From Nitrospira sp. (lineage in GTDB: Bacteria; Nitrospirota; Nitrospiria; Nitrospirales; Nitrospiraceae): DNA of 64,000 bases. Location: positions 2,563,501 through 2,627,500 of the forward strand of contig BQWY01000001.1 in assembly GCA_036984305.1 (NCBI GenBank), read 5' to 3'. The notes beneath the pieces were generated by a model. The model was not told where the DNA came from, searched no databases, and saw only the letters and a program-made list of their open reading frames with translations. The position numbers were made by a program, and so were the translations under genes. Positions 27,537 through 36,393 of the stretch are shown here, in pieces (position 1 is the stretch's first letter; every line of letters starts with the position of its first letter).

Positions 27537-29053
27537 CCCCCCGCCTCGGCTACCGCGATGTCCCTTGCGAGCCCCGAGCGATCCAGATAGAGCAAGATGG
27601 CCTCCGCGACAACTCGATTACCGGTCGGGTTGTAATGTGTCGGCAACCTGAACGGAAACAGATCCAACGGATCGGGCTGGGCAAGGAACACCGGATGGAG
27701 GTCGACAATGGGAATGTTCAGCGATCGTACTGTCTCCATCACGCGAGCACGATCGGGTTGTCCGCCCACCCCGGGCACGTATCGAGCATGACGTGGGAGA
27801 TATACGAAGATCATCTTACCTCCCCATCCCTCCACTCGACGAAGCGCTTTTTCGAGTATACGCCGAAACAGGGCCAGGTCCGCATCATTCACGGAGGGTT
27901 GAAAGGGCTTCTCCGATGCCAGCGCGACCGCATTCGGTCGTGGCATCAACGAGGACTCTATTACTTCGGCGACATAGGACAACTTGAGCGTTCGCTTCCA
28001 TTTATCGATGTGCTTGAAGGGATGCACCAACTGGTCTCCGAATGCAACCAGTTTTCCGGCGGAGGATCTGGCCCGCTCAGCACTCTCGACATGGGCCATC
28101 AACGCCAGATCGATGCCCTCCTGTTTCGCTTCCAGTTCCTGCGTGAAATCGTCTTCCAGATATCGCCTCATCAACGTGTGTCGCTCTTTCAGAAGGTCAT
28201 ATAGATCATTGCCCTCGAAGTACGACCAGAGAATGAGGCGTGGTTTTCGGCTCGGCAAATATTCCGTAATCGCCGCATATTGGAAGAGCGGCCCAATCCC
28301 ATCGTTTCCCAGATTCAGCGTCCCTGGGAATCGATCACGAAGGATGTCGACGTAGCTTTGACCGGTCTCGACGCACGCTCCATGCACGAAGGAGTCTCCG
28401 ACCACGGCGATCTGTAGCGGCACCTGTCCCCACAGGCCAGGAGGGTTTGCGAACCCGTGCTCATCGCTCTGATAAATGGGGTACGTGCCGTTCTCATTAC
28501 AGTAGACCGTCGGCTTGTTTGCGATGCCTCCTATCGGCAAGACCTCGTGGCCGTTAAGTGTCAACATCGACGGGCGGTCTTGCGTCGGAAAGTTCGCTCC
28601 ATGAAAATGAGTCCACCACTCTCGTATCAGTACCCTGGGAGAGACAGTCGGCCACGCATCGAGTCCGTCCGCTCTCAAATCGGAAAGAACGTCAAGACGG
28701 CTCCTGGTGTCGAACGGCACTCCGAGTCGCCTGGCAGCCTCGGCTCGATCGGTCCGTTCTTCTCCAGACTGGAAGGATACCCATCGTGTGGGAGGCTCGC
28801 TCTCGGTCGATGCGTCGGCAAACGCCAGGAAGAAATTCACCGTGTAGCAGGTCAGCATGATCGCCATCCAAGACAACGCGATGTTTACCTGCCGGGACGA
28901 ATTGAGTAACGATCCACCTGCGAGCAACACGGCAACCATGAGGACGAGAACGTACTTTGGGTCCCACCCGTTGGACAACCACAGCCCGCCGCCCACCATA
29001 GCGCACACAAGCGCGCTCCCGCGTAGTACATATCCGGCTACCCGAGCAATCAT
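27533..29053 (-). CDS. Membrane-anchored SGNH/GDSL hydrolase-like protein
   Basis: About 506 residues. Three hydrophobic segments lie in the first 80 residues, then a long linker and the SGNH domain: VVGDSFVHG with GDS near 219-221, NLGNDGIGP as block II, YFEGNDLYD with a complete GND block III near 281-283, and LPTHYNPTGN as block V near the C terminus. Unlike its two relatives further left, it has all consensus SGNH blocks. A periplasmic O-acylation or deacylation role on the exported polymer is inferred. The frame reaches a GTG at 29092; ATG at 29053 follows GGAAGAG and is preferred, with moderate certainty. Confidence 0.75.
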   Translation of the reverse strand: MIARVAGYVLRGSALVCAMVGGGLWLSNGWDPKYVLVLMVAVLLAGGSLLNSSRQVNIALSWMAIMLTCYTVNFFLAFADASTESEPPTRWVSFQSGEERTDRAEAARRLGVPFDTRSRLDVLSDLRADGLDAWPTVSPRVLIREWWTHFHGANFPTQDRPSMLTLNGHEVLPIGGIANKPTVYCNENGTYPIYQSDEHGFANPPGLWGQVPLQIAVVGDSFVHGACVETGQSYVDILRDRFPGTLNLGNDGIGPLFQYAAITEYLPSRKPRLILWSYFEGNDLYDLLKERHTLMRRYLEDDFTQELEAKQEGIDLALMAHVESAERARSSAGKLVAFGDQLVHPFKHIDKWKRTLKLSYVAEVIESSLMPRPNAVALASEKPFQPSVNDADLALFRRILEKALRRVEGWGGKMIFVYLPRHARYVPGVGGQPDRARVMETVRSLNIPIVDLHPVFLAQPDPLDLFPFRLPTHYNPTGNRVVAEAILLYLDRSGLARDIAVAEAGG

Positions 29054-29103
29054 CCGCCACTCTTCCCGCGTATCAGGTAATTCATCCAGCACGCAGCGAA
29101 TCG

Positions 29104-29637
29104 CTAGGCAGGTTGGAAGTCGGGATATGCCTGATCGCGATCAGAGATAATGCGCGTCTCAATCGGCCAGCGAATTCCAAAAAGAGGATCGTCCCAGCGC
29201 ACACCTCGTGCACTTTCTGGATTATAGAATGCGGACATCTGATAAAACATTTCGGTATGGTCCTCCAATACTTGAAATCCGTGCGCCAACCCTTCGGGAA
29301 TGTATAGCATGGTATGATTGCGAGCGGACAACTCGATGCCGAAATGCTGTAGATACGAAGGAGAGCCCGCTCTGAGGTCGATTATGACGTCGTAGAGTCG
29401 CCCGGCCGAACACCGTACGAGCTTGGCCTCTGCATGCGGAAAGACTTGGTAATGCATCCCCCGGAGAGTGCCTGCATGCACATTCCCTGACAGATTGCAC
29501 TGTACCCACCGTACAGCCAGACCATGTGCAGCGAACTCTTGCTCACAATAGGTGCGCCCAAAAAATCCTCGCTCATCAGAGCGAATCTCCACATCGATCA
29601 CGAACGCACCCCGCAGCGGGGTCTCGCGAAAGATCAC
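29104..29637 (-). CDS. rfbC: dTDP-4-dehydrorhamnose 3,5-epimerase-like (RfbC/RmlC cupin)
   Basis: 177 residues, full length. The cupin motifs are present: FVIDVEIRSDERGFFGRTYCEQEF at the N terminus (seen as two shorter blocks), LRGMHYQ near 60 with the catalytic His, a VRCSAGRLYDVIIDLR strand near 75 and IPEGLAHGFQVL near 118. It epimerises a 4-keto-6-deoxy nucleotide sugar. No rmlA, rmlB or rmlD accompanies it; its neighbours are a C-methyltransferase and an RfbF cytidylyltransferase, so a CDP-linked substrate is plausible. The start is a GTG at 29637 that overlaps the upstream TGA (GTGA). Confidence 0.9.
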   Translation of the reverse strand: MIFRETPLRGAFVIDVEIRSDERGFFGRTYCEQEFAAHGLAVRWVQCNLSGNVHAGTLRGMHYQVFPHAEAKLVRCSAGRLYDVIIDLRAGSPSYLQHFGIELSARNHTMLYIPEGLAHGFQVLEDHTEMFYQMSAFYNPESARGVRWDDPLFGIRWPIETRIISDRDQAYPDFQPA

Positions 29638-30869
29638 GAGTAGACCGTCACCTCAGGAATCGGGACCGCAAATCTTCCGCCCCATTCGCGAATGAACGCC
29701 ATCTGCTGCATGACCTCATCCCGGATATTCCAGGGAAGAATCAACACGTAGTCAGGACGCGTCTCACGAATGCGTTCCGGAGCAAAGATCGGAACGTGCA
29801 CGCCTGGCAAAAAGTGTCCTTGCTTGTATGGACTCCGATCTACCGTGTAGTCCATCAGATCCGTCCGGACGCCACAATAGTTCAGCAGCGTATTCCCTTT
29901 GGCGGGCGCGCCGTATCCCACCACGTGCTTACCCGTTTCTTTGGCCTCAATCAGAAAGGAAAGGACTTTGCGTTTGGTTGATTCCACTCGCGGCCCAAAG
30001 GACAGATAGTGCGACAATGCGCCAAACCCGGCTGACTCCTCTTTGGTTTTGAGCAGAGTCGCGCGTGCACCCTGCTGCTTCTCCCTATCGTCCTCATGAC
30101 AGGCATAGATCCGCAAGGAGCCTCCGTGCGTCGGTAATTCCTCAACGTCAAACAGGCGCAGCCCGTGCCGCGCAAAGACTTTTTCCACGGCCAAGAACGA
30201 GAAATACGAGAAGTGTTCGTGATAAATCGTATCAAACTGATTCAACTCCATGAGCTGCAACAGATGCGGGAATTCCATCGTGACGACACCGCCTGCGCCC
30301 AATAAGACTTTGAGCCCTCGGATGAAATCGTTCAAATCCGGGACGTGAGCCAGCACGTTGTTCCCCACTATCAAGTCGGGCTGCCACCCCTCCGCCCTGA
30401 GATCCACGGCTGTTTTCTCGCCAAAAAACGCTACACGGGTGTTGATACCCTTTTGCCTGGCCACCTCCGCTACATTGGCGGCCGGCTCGATTCCCAATAC
30501 AGGCACCCCACGCTCCACGAAGTTTCTGAGCAAATACCCGTCATTACTGGCAATTTCGATTACTTTCGATCGCTGATTGAGACGTAGGCGGTCGACAATC
30601 ATCTCCACGTAGGCGCGAGCATGCGCGAGCCAGGAGTCCGAGAAGGAGGAAAAATACGCATAGTCGGAAAAAATGTCGTGAGGCGTCGAAAACTGCTCCA
30701 GTTGCACCAACAGGCACTCATGACACACGAAGACATGGAGCGGGTAGAACGGCTCCATCCGGTTTCGCTGTTCGGGCTTTATATAGGAATTGGCCAGCGG
30801 CGACATGCCAAGATCGACAAATGTATGCTCCAACCCGGCGCTACAGGAACGACACTGTGATCTGGTCAT
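29634..30869 (-). CDS. Sugar C-methyltransferase (TylC3-like, Methyltransf_13/14 architecture)
   Basis: About 411 residues in three parts: an N-terminal zinc-binding domain (CRSC at 6-9, then LGMSPLANSYI), a central SAM-binding Rossmann domain (VIEIASNDGYLLRNF near 93 and the IVGNNVLAHVPDLNDF segment near 155) and a C-terminal domain (VVGYGAPAKGNTLLNYCG near 300). This architecture is that of C-methyltransferases that methylate 4-keto sugars at C3 to make branched sugars. An extended frame to 30911 exists, but ATG at 30869 has GGGAG at 8 bases. It is translationally coupled to rfbC downstream. Confidence 0.88.
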   Translation of the reverse strand: MTRSQCRSCSAGLEHTFVDLGMSPLANSYIKPEQRNRMEPFYPLHVFVCHECLLVQLEQFSTPHDIFSDYAYFSSFSDSWLAHARAYVEMIVDRLRLNQRSKVIEIASNDGYLLRNFVERGVPVLGIEPAANVAEVARQKGINTRVAFFGEKTAVDLRAEGWQPDLIVGNNVLAHVPDLNDFIRGLKVLLGAGGVVTMEFPHLLQLMELNQFDTIYHEHFSYFSFLAVEKVFARHGLRLFDVEELPTHGGSLRIYACHEDDREKQQGARATLLKTKEESAGFGALSHYLSFGPRVESTKRKVLSFLIEAKETGKHVVGYGAPAKGNTLLNYCGVRTDLMDYTVDRSPYKQGHFLPGVHVPIFAPERIRETRPDYVLILPWNIRDEVMQQMAFIREWGGRFAVPIPEVTVYS

Positions 30870-30937
30870 GTCGCATTCTCCCTTCATCGAACGCCCAATG
30901 CGCTCGCCCATCGGGGTGGCGCGCCATTCGCCTCACG

Positions 30938-32008
30938 TTACGCTCGTTGGGGCATCCCTGAAGTGGTCATCCACCTCAGCTGATCGGTCAGATGTCCGCC
31001 TTCGCGTAGGCGCCTCAAGGTGACAAGTCGCATGAACTCGCCGGTTCTAAAGTCCGGGTCTTGAAACTTCATGGCAATCAATCCGTCTCGCAGGTCTGCC
31101 ACCGCAGCATGGAGATCCATCTCGGGCAAGAATCCTTGCGCCAACTTTGTAAACACATCGAAACTGACACGGTACGAACGCTTGTCAGGCTGCCCATCCT
31201 TATTGATCGACACCTGAACACCCTGGACCTGTTTGGCTACTGCTTCAGCCAGATCCCTGACTTGGTAGTTCCACACGTCACTGCCAACGTTGACCGTCAA
31301 ACAGGCACCGCCGTCCCGGTGATCTCGTTGAATCGCCCAGTCGATGGCTCTGGCCATATCTTTGACGTGAATCAGTGGGCGCCAGGGTGTCCCGTCACTG
31401 AGAATGTTGATCTGCTTGGACACCAATGCTCCAGCCACAAAGTCGTTGAGCACAAGGTCCAGCCGGAGCCTATCACTCATCCCGCAGGCAGTCGAAAACC
31501 GAAGACAGGTCACGGTAAACGCATCTGAGGCCAAGCTCGCCAGTTCACGTTCGGTCTGGACCTTTGACCTTGCGTAGGCAGTCAGCGGGTTGAGCGCATC
31601 TTCTTCCTTGCGAGGGCCACCCTCAGCAAATCCATACACGCTGCAACTTGAGGCAAATACGAACTTTCTGACCCCAAGTTGCTTGGCCTTGCGCGCGAGT
31701 TCCAGACTGGCCCGGTAGTTGATGTCCAGCGTGATCTCCTCGAACAGCGCTCCCATGGGATCATTCGAAATCGCACACAGGTGAATGACGGCGTCGACTC
31801 CGCGGAGGATATGGTCCGGGACATGTCGTACGTCGCCGAAGTACTGCACATCAGCCAAACTTTCCGGAAACCGCTGTGAGCCGGTAAGACAGTGGGCGAA
31901 GTATCCCATGTCAAATCCGAGTAGTTCAGCGTCAGGGTGACACGACCGCAGACGGCGTACGACCACAGGACCAACGTATCCCATGTTACCCGTGATAAGT
32001 ATTCTCAT
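30938..32008 (-). CDS. NAD-dependent epimerase/dehydratase (nucleotide-sugar reductase or epimerase)
   Basis: 356 residues of the extended SDR family. ITGNMGYVGPVVVRRL at 5-20 binds the cofactor, ASSCSVYGFAEGG near 118 holds the catalytic Ser, and YARSK near 144 is the YxxxK pair. In a cluster with RfbF, a C-methyltransferase and RfbC, it likely performs the 4-ketoreduction or an epimerisation of the branched nucleotide sugar. The substrate is not read from the sequence. ATG at 32008 has GAGGGGGACGA before it. It does not resemble CDP-glucose 4,6-dehydratase (RfbG) in its opening motif. Confidence 0.82.
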   Translation of the reverse strand: MRILITGNMGYVGPVVVRRLRSCHPDAELLGFDMGYFAHCLTGSQRFPESLADVQYFGDVRHVPDHILRGVDAVIHLCAISNDPMGALFEEITLDINYRASLELARKAKQLGVRKFVFASSCSVYGFAEGGPRKEEDALNPLTAYARSKVQTERELASLASDAFTVTCLRFSTACGMSDRLRLDLVLNDFVAGALVSKQINILSDGTPWRPLIHVKDMARAIDWAIQRDHRDGGACLTVNVGSDVWNYQVRDLAEAVAKQVQGVQVSINKDGQPDKRSYRVSFDVFTKLAQGFLPEMDLHAAVADLRDGLIAMKFQDPDFRTGEFMRLVTLRRLREGGHLTDQLRWMTTSGMPQRA

Positions 32009-32017
32009 TCGTCCCCC

Positions 32018-33214
32018 TCAGTTTAACTCGGCCTTGATCCGTTCACAGACGTGCTGGGAGAAAGGTAGTCCGCAGGTGAAGGCCGGCGAAACCGCATTGA
32101 GCACGTGCATGGACTGCCGATCCCCTTGAAGCACAAAGTCCATCTCGAGCTTGCGCTTGCGAATGTCGACCAGTTGCGCACGAATGCCGGGTTTCCCCCA
32201 TTCCCGGAAATGGTCAAGTCGTACGCCCTTTGCCAGTTGGCTAGCCAGCGTCACCATCCGAACCTTTGAATATTTAGTCATTTCTTCAAACGCCAGTCGC
32301 CGAAAATCGAAATTTGCGCTTGCAAGCAGTCCCAGTCCGCGCGTCGCCACTTCCATCAATTCCCCAAGATTGAAGTTGGTCACTCCCCCATAGTGTTCAC
32401 GCCAGAATCCTGGAATCGCGGTCGGACCGATTTTGGCTTTGCCGTTCGCAGACACCGTGAAATGGACTCCAAGAAATGGATTCTTGAGGTTCGGCACCGG
32501 ATAGATATTGGTTCGAATGGATCCAGGAGGCTCACTTGAATAGAGATATAGCCCCTTGAATGGAAGAATTCGGTACTCCTGCGAAAACCCAAACCCGCGT
32601 GCAATGCGGTCGGCGTACAGCCCAGCGGCATTCACGACATACCCAACATCAATTCGCCCATCAGTGGTTTCGACATGACCCGGCTTCCCGCTGATATACC
32701 GGACACCACATGCAATCTGGACGCCTTCTTCAATGGCATCGATTTTCATGGCCCGCATGACCAGGCCAGGGTCCACGGTCGACGTTGCAGGCGAATACAG
32801 TGCTCGCTCGCACGTCTTGACTCTCGGCTCAATTTCGCGGGCCTCCTTTTCCGAGATGTCGTTGATTGGAATGCCATTGGCCCGTCCTCGCCGGAGCAAC
32901 TCGTCAAGACCGTCAAGATCGTGGTAATCCTTCGCAACCACCAGCTTACCGCATCGATTGAGAGGGATGCGTTTGGCCTCGCAGTATTCCGTTAATGCCC
33001 GATTCCCTTGCCACGTGAAACGCGCCTTCAGGCTGTCCGGTGAATAGTAGAATCCCGCATGTAACACCCCGCTATTGCGGCCGCTCGCGTGCAGGCCACA
33101 ATCCAACTCTTTTTCAATGAGATGAACTTTGGCATCGGGGAAGCACCGCCGTAGACCGCGAGCGATGTTCAACCCGATGACCCCACCGCCAATCACGAGG
33201 AAGTCAGGCTGCAC
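32018..33214 (-). CDS. L-2-hydroxyglutarate oxidase-like FAD oxidoreductase (LhgO family)
   Basis: 398 residues, full family length. The FAD motif is FLVIGGGVIGLNIARGL at the N terminus, followed by SGRNSGVLHAGFYY near 46, a block nearly diagnostic of LhgO, and the C-terminal VNAVSPAFTCGLPF. LhgO oxidises L-2-hydroxyglutarate at the membrane. Members also occur inside O-antigen and EPS loci between sugar genes, and here it is bracketed by RfbF (6-base gap) and a sugar epimerase (9-base gap), so an unrecognised glycan or sugar-acid substrate is possible. The start is a GTG at 33214. Confidence 0.85.
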   Translation of the reverse strand: MQPDFLVIGGGVIGLNIARGLRRCFPDAKVHLIEKELDCGLHASGRNSGVLHAGFYYSPDSLKARFTWQGNRALTEYCEAKRIPLNRCGKLVVAKDYHDLDGLDELLRRGRANGIPINDISEKEAREIEPRVKTCERALYSPATSTVDPGLVMRAMKIDAIEEGVQIACGVRYISGKPGHVETTDGRIDVGYVVNAAGLYADRIARGFGFSQEYRILPFKGLYLYSSEPPGSIRTNIYPVPNLKNPFLGVHFTVSANGKAKIGPTAIPGFWREHYGGVTNFNLGELMEVATRGLGLLASANFDFRRLAFEEMTKYSKVRMVTLASQLAKGVRLDHFREWGKPGIRAQLVDIRKRKLEMDFVLQGDRQSMHVLNAVSPAFTCGLPFSQHVCERIKAELN

Positions 33215-33220
33215 GAATGA

Positions 33221-34006
33221 TTACCACAACTTCCAAGGAGCCTTCGCCGATTGCCACAGCTCTTCCAAATAGTTCTTCTCGCGTAGCGTGTCCATGCAGG
33301 ACCAGAAATGATCATGGCGGTAGCCCATGAGCTGGCCTTCTCGGGTGAGCCTCTCAAGCGGCTCTCGTTCCCAACTCGTTGCATCCCCTTCCACATAATC
33401 AATGACACGCCGGTTCATCACGTAGAAGCCCCCATTGATCCACCCCTCACCAACGTGAGGCTTCTCCTTGAACTCCATGATCTGATCACGAATACGATCG
33501 TCGTCGAAAATCATCCGACCGAAGCGGGCTGGGGTGCGCACCGCCGTGACGCTGGCCAACTTTCCATGAGACTCATGAAACTTAACCAGTGCCTGCAGAT
33601 CGATATCCGCAACCCCATCGCCATAGGTAAAACAGAAGGTTTCATCCGGATCGAGCCACTTCTTGAGCCGCTTCAATCGTCCACCTGTCTGAGTGTGCAA
33701 TCCCGTATCGACGAGATGAACCTTCCAATCCTCATGCTGTTTACCGTCGTGGATCGTGGTCTTGCCGCTATCGAGGTCGACTGTGATGTCCTTGTTGAAA
33801 GCATAAAAGTTAAGAAAATAGTCCTTGATCATCTCCCCTTTGTAGCCGAGCGCCACGATAAATTCCTTTACGCCATGCGCCGCATATATTTTCATGATGT
33901 GCCAGAGAATCGGTTTTCCACCGATCTCGACCATGGGTTTGGGGCGCAGATGTGTCTCCTCGGATAGCCTTGTGCCAAGCCCTCCTGCCAGGATTACTGC
34001 CTTCAT
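33221..34006 (-). CDS. rfbF: Glucose-1-phosphate cytidylyltransferase
   Basis: 261 residues, full length. The opening MKAVILAGGLGTRLSEET, then PKPMVEIGGKPILWHIM and FIVALGYKGEMIKDYF, are diagnostic of RfbF. It forms CDP-glucose from CTP and glucose-1-phosphate, the first step of CDP-3,6-dideoxyhexose and related branched-sugar routes. FTYGDGVADID near 128 is the metal site. ATG at 34006 has AGGAGAGTACT upstream. CDP-glucose 4,6-dehydratase (RfbG), normally adjacent, is absent from the window. Confidence 0.95.
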   Translation of the reverse strand: MKAVILAGGLGTRLSEETHLRPKPMVEIGGKPILWHIMKIYAAHGVKEFIVALGYKGEMIKDYFLNFYAFNKDITVDLDSGKTTIHDGKQHEDWKVHLVDTGLHTQTGGRLKRLKKWLDPDETFCFTYGDGVADIDLQALVKFHESHGKLASVTAVRTPARFGRMIFDDDRIRDQIMEFKEKPHVGEGWINGGFYVMNRRVIDYVEGDATSWEREPLERLTREGQLMGYRHDHFWSCMDTLREKNYLEELWQSAKAPWKLW

Positions 34007-34076
34007 AGTACTCTCCTGTCTGGCCTCATCTGTTTAGCATCCGGATGCTTTCGTTCCTCGACACTTCCGCCCCCGC

Positions 34077-34988
34077 TTACGATCTGGATTCATCTACCGC
34101 CAGAAATCTCTCCGTGTCATCAAGATCAATCGCAGCCGACTGCTTATACGCATCCGGTGCGGCGTACAGAGGGTGATCAAAAATATGGAGGGAAAACATC
34201 ATGTCCACCCACCACCATCTGAACTGCGGTGGGATGAAAAACAACAAGCCCCGAATTGCGGAGAGCTTTCGTGAGTCATGTGCTGCGTTGAACTCCGAAA
34301 TAGCCAGCAGCTCGGTGCCGTACTCACTCACATCCTTTCCAATTGCACTCCGGAAGGCACAGGGCAGCCGAGGAATGAGGACGTCATGCTCGGCCTCGAA
34401 GAGGCACATGGCATCTTTGGTTGAACTATACATGCCCGTATCGAAACCAATGAAGGCCACCGGAGAGGGGCGTGCTTGAACAAACGCCGGCATCGTCTGT
34501 TTGAGCAGACCAATGCGAAGATCGGCGCGACGAAGCCGCTTTCGAAGTTCCGCCACATCGCACGGATAATAACCTTCAGACCACTTGTACGGCATGTCCC
34601 GATAATCTTGAGGCTTGGGAATCCCCATTCCCGTGTCGAATCCGTACACGTCGATCCCGATACCTGCCAACGGCTCGCAGAGTTCAGCAGCACGCTCCAT
34701 GGCCACTAAACCTGCGCCTCCCGCAACACCAATCTCAATCACCGAAACCCGAGTATGCCCCAGCACCTTGCCCAGCGCAGCCCCCTGAAGCACACCCCAC
34801 ACATAATGAGGGCGCTTGCAGGCAACCGGATCGTTCATGAGAATTTCCATGCTCTTCCACAACCACTTGTAGCTATTGTCGAACTCAATGGGCTCAAGCT
34901 GGCGCGGACCCTCTCCAGAAGAGTCCTCCTCCTCGAGCCAGCCCCGTACTCTACTTAAGAATGAACGAACTAATCCCTTAATCCCCAT
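34077..34988 (-). CDS. Methyltransferase-fold protein (TylF/class I SAM-like), function unknown
   Basis: About 303 residues. A Rossmann-type stretch VSVIEIGVAGGAGLVAMERAAE near 80-100 resembles SAM motif I, and GIDVYGFDTGMGIPKPQDY near 112 resembles the post-I region of TylF/macrocin O-methyltransferases. PCDVAELRKRL and LLKQTMPAFV follow in the order seen in that group, and an FIGFDTGMYSST strand lies near 178 where a DxD-like metal site could be. The first 35 residues are charged. I cannot name a substrate; a glycan O-methylation is an inference. An overlapping GTG start at 34994 is equally possible. Confidence 0.6.
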   Translation of the reverse strand: MGIKGLVRSFLSRVRGWLEEEDSSGEGPRQLEPIEFDNSYKWLWKSMEILMNDPVACKRPHYVWGVLQGAALGKVLGHTRVSVIEIGVAGGAGLVAMERAAELCEPLAGIGIDVYGFDTGMGIPKPQDYRDMPYKWSEGYYPCDVAELRKRLRRADLRIGLLKQTMPAFVQARPSPVAFIGFDTGMYSSTKDAMCLFEAEHDVLIPRLPCAFRSAIGKDVSEYGTELLAISEFNAAHDSRKLSAIRGLLFFIPPQFRWWWVDMMFSLHIFDHPLYAAPDAYKQSAAIDLDDTERFLAVDESRS

Positions 34989-35046
34989 AGCCACCAGCGT
35001 CCACTTTTTCCTTAGAATTCACCTCAAGACCCATTGAGCACCTCGT

Positions 35047-36330
35047 CTAGCGGTTATGATACGACGTCGTCCACTTGAGCATCGGGCGCATGACACCGAG
35101 CATATCTCCAGTGAAATCCCCTCTCGCCGAATCTCCCGCTAGACTGTCCATGACCTGAAATCCAGCGACCTCCTCCACATAGAACTGCACACGATGCGGC
35201 ACAAGCGAAATGCAGGCAGGACTTACAAAGAAACTCCCTTCCGCCAAAAGATTTCCAGGCACCCACCCGGTTACAACATACCGTCCGACCTGCCGTGGGC
35301 GTCTTCGCCAATCGGGATCCAGGTCAAACGCCTCGAAAAGATGAACCCCTTCTTGGTTCACAAGGACGAAGGCCGGAATGAGAACCCATCCTTCTTCCAG
35401 GACATCAATCTCTATCTCGACAGCAAACGTTTGCCGAATATCGACGGTATGCACAATGTGTCCATCATGCCCCCTGACACGCACCGCACGTAGCCGGGCC
35501 GTGCTATCGCCGGGGGCCGATCCTACGTCAGGCCACTCTCGCACCGGCCCCGTACTGTACCCTGCATGGAGGTAGGTCCCGGCTACCTGTGAAGATGGCC
35601 CATCAGCGATCACCGCCCCCCGATCCAACAAGATGGCACGCTGGCACAATCGTGTCACAGCTTGCATATTATGGGACACAAAAATGACCGTACGGCCCTG
35701 CGCGCCAATGTCGTGCATCTTGTTCATGCACTTTTGCTGAAACTGCGCATCTCCGACTGCGAGCACTTCATCGACAATGAGTATTTCAGGATCGAGGTGG
35801 GCGCCGACCGCAAAGGCGAGCCGAACATACATCCCACTGGAGTACCGCTTTACAGGCGTGTCGATGTACTTTTCAATGTCAGAGAAGGCCACAATTTCGT
35901 CGAATTTCTTGTCGATTTCTTCCTTGTTCATACCAAGGATGATACCGCTGAGGTAAATATTATCCCGTCCCGTCAATTCGGGGTGAAACCCCGTCCCAAC
36001 CTCTAACAAAGTCCCTACACGACCGAAGATCTCTGCTCGCCCGCTGGTGGGCTCCGTGATTCTCGACATGATCTTGAGCAGTGTGCTCTTGCCGGCGCCG
36101 TTGCGCCCAATAATACCAACGACCTCCCCGCGGTTAATCTGAAACGAGACGTCTCTGAGCGACCACACTTCCTCACGGACGGTCGAACGATGCCGCCAGC
36201 CCGCGATTGTCTTGAACAGGGTGCCGACACTACCGCCAACACTTTCGGCAATGGAGTCACTTCCACGCCGACCCACATTGATTACATATTTTTTCGAGAG
36301 CCCATCGGCTCTCAATGCAAGAGATGACAT
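35047..36330 (-). CDS. Polysaccharide ABC transporter ATP-binding protein with C-terminal glycan-binding domain (Wzt-like, copy 1)
   Basis: 427 residues. The ABC domain covers about 1-245: Walker A GRNGAGKST at 75-83, the KpsT/Wzt-type signature YSSGM at 163-167, Walker B LIVDEVLAVGD from 184, and the switch VSHNM near 213. The last about 170 residues form a beta-rich domain like the Wzt C-terminal module that recognises the finished glycan in O9a-type systems. With the Wzm permease it would export the lipid-linked polymer across the inner membrane. It is closely related along its whole length to the next gene upstream, so this is a tandem duplication. ATG at 36330 has AAAGGCATC. Confidence 0.92.
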   Translation of the reverse strand: MSSLALRADGLSKKYVINVGRRGSDSIAESVGGSVGTLFKTIAGWRHRSTVREEVWSLRDVSFQINRGEVVGIIGRNGAGKSTLLKIMSRITEPTSGRAEIFGRVGTLLEVGTGFHPELTGRDNIYLSGIILGMNKEEIDKKFDEIVAFSDIEKYIDTPVKRYSSGMYVRLAFAVGAHLDPEILIVDEVLAVGDAQFQQKCMNKMHDIGAQGRTVIFVSHNMQAVTRLCQRAILLDRGAVIADGPSSQVAGTYLHAGYSTGPVREWPDVGSAPGDSTARLRAVRVRGHDGHIVHTVDIRQTFAVEIEIDVLEEGWVLIPAFVLVNQEGVHLFEAFDLDPDWRRRPRQVGRYVVTGWVPGNLLAEGSFFVSPACISLVPHRVQFYVEEVAGFQVMDSLAGDSARGDFTGDMLGVMRPMLKWTTSYHNR

Positions 36331-36393
36331 GATGCCTTTTTTCGGGTCGGAGTCGACCTTGATTCCAGAATCTACCGCTCACGGCTCCAGAAA

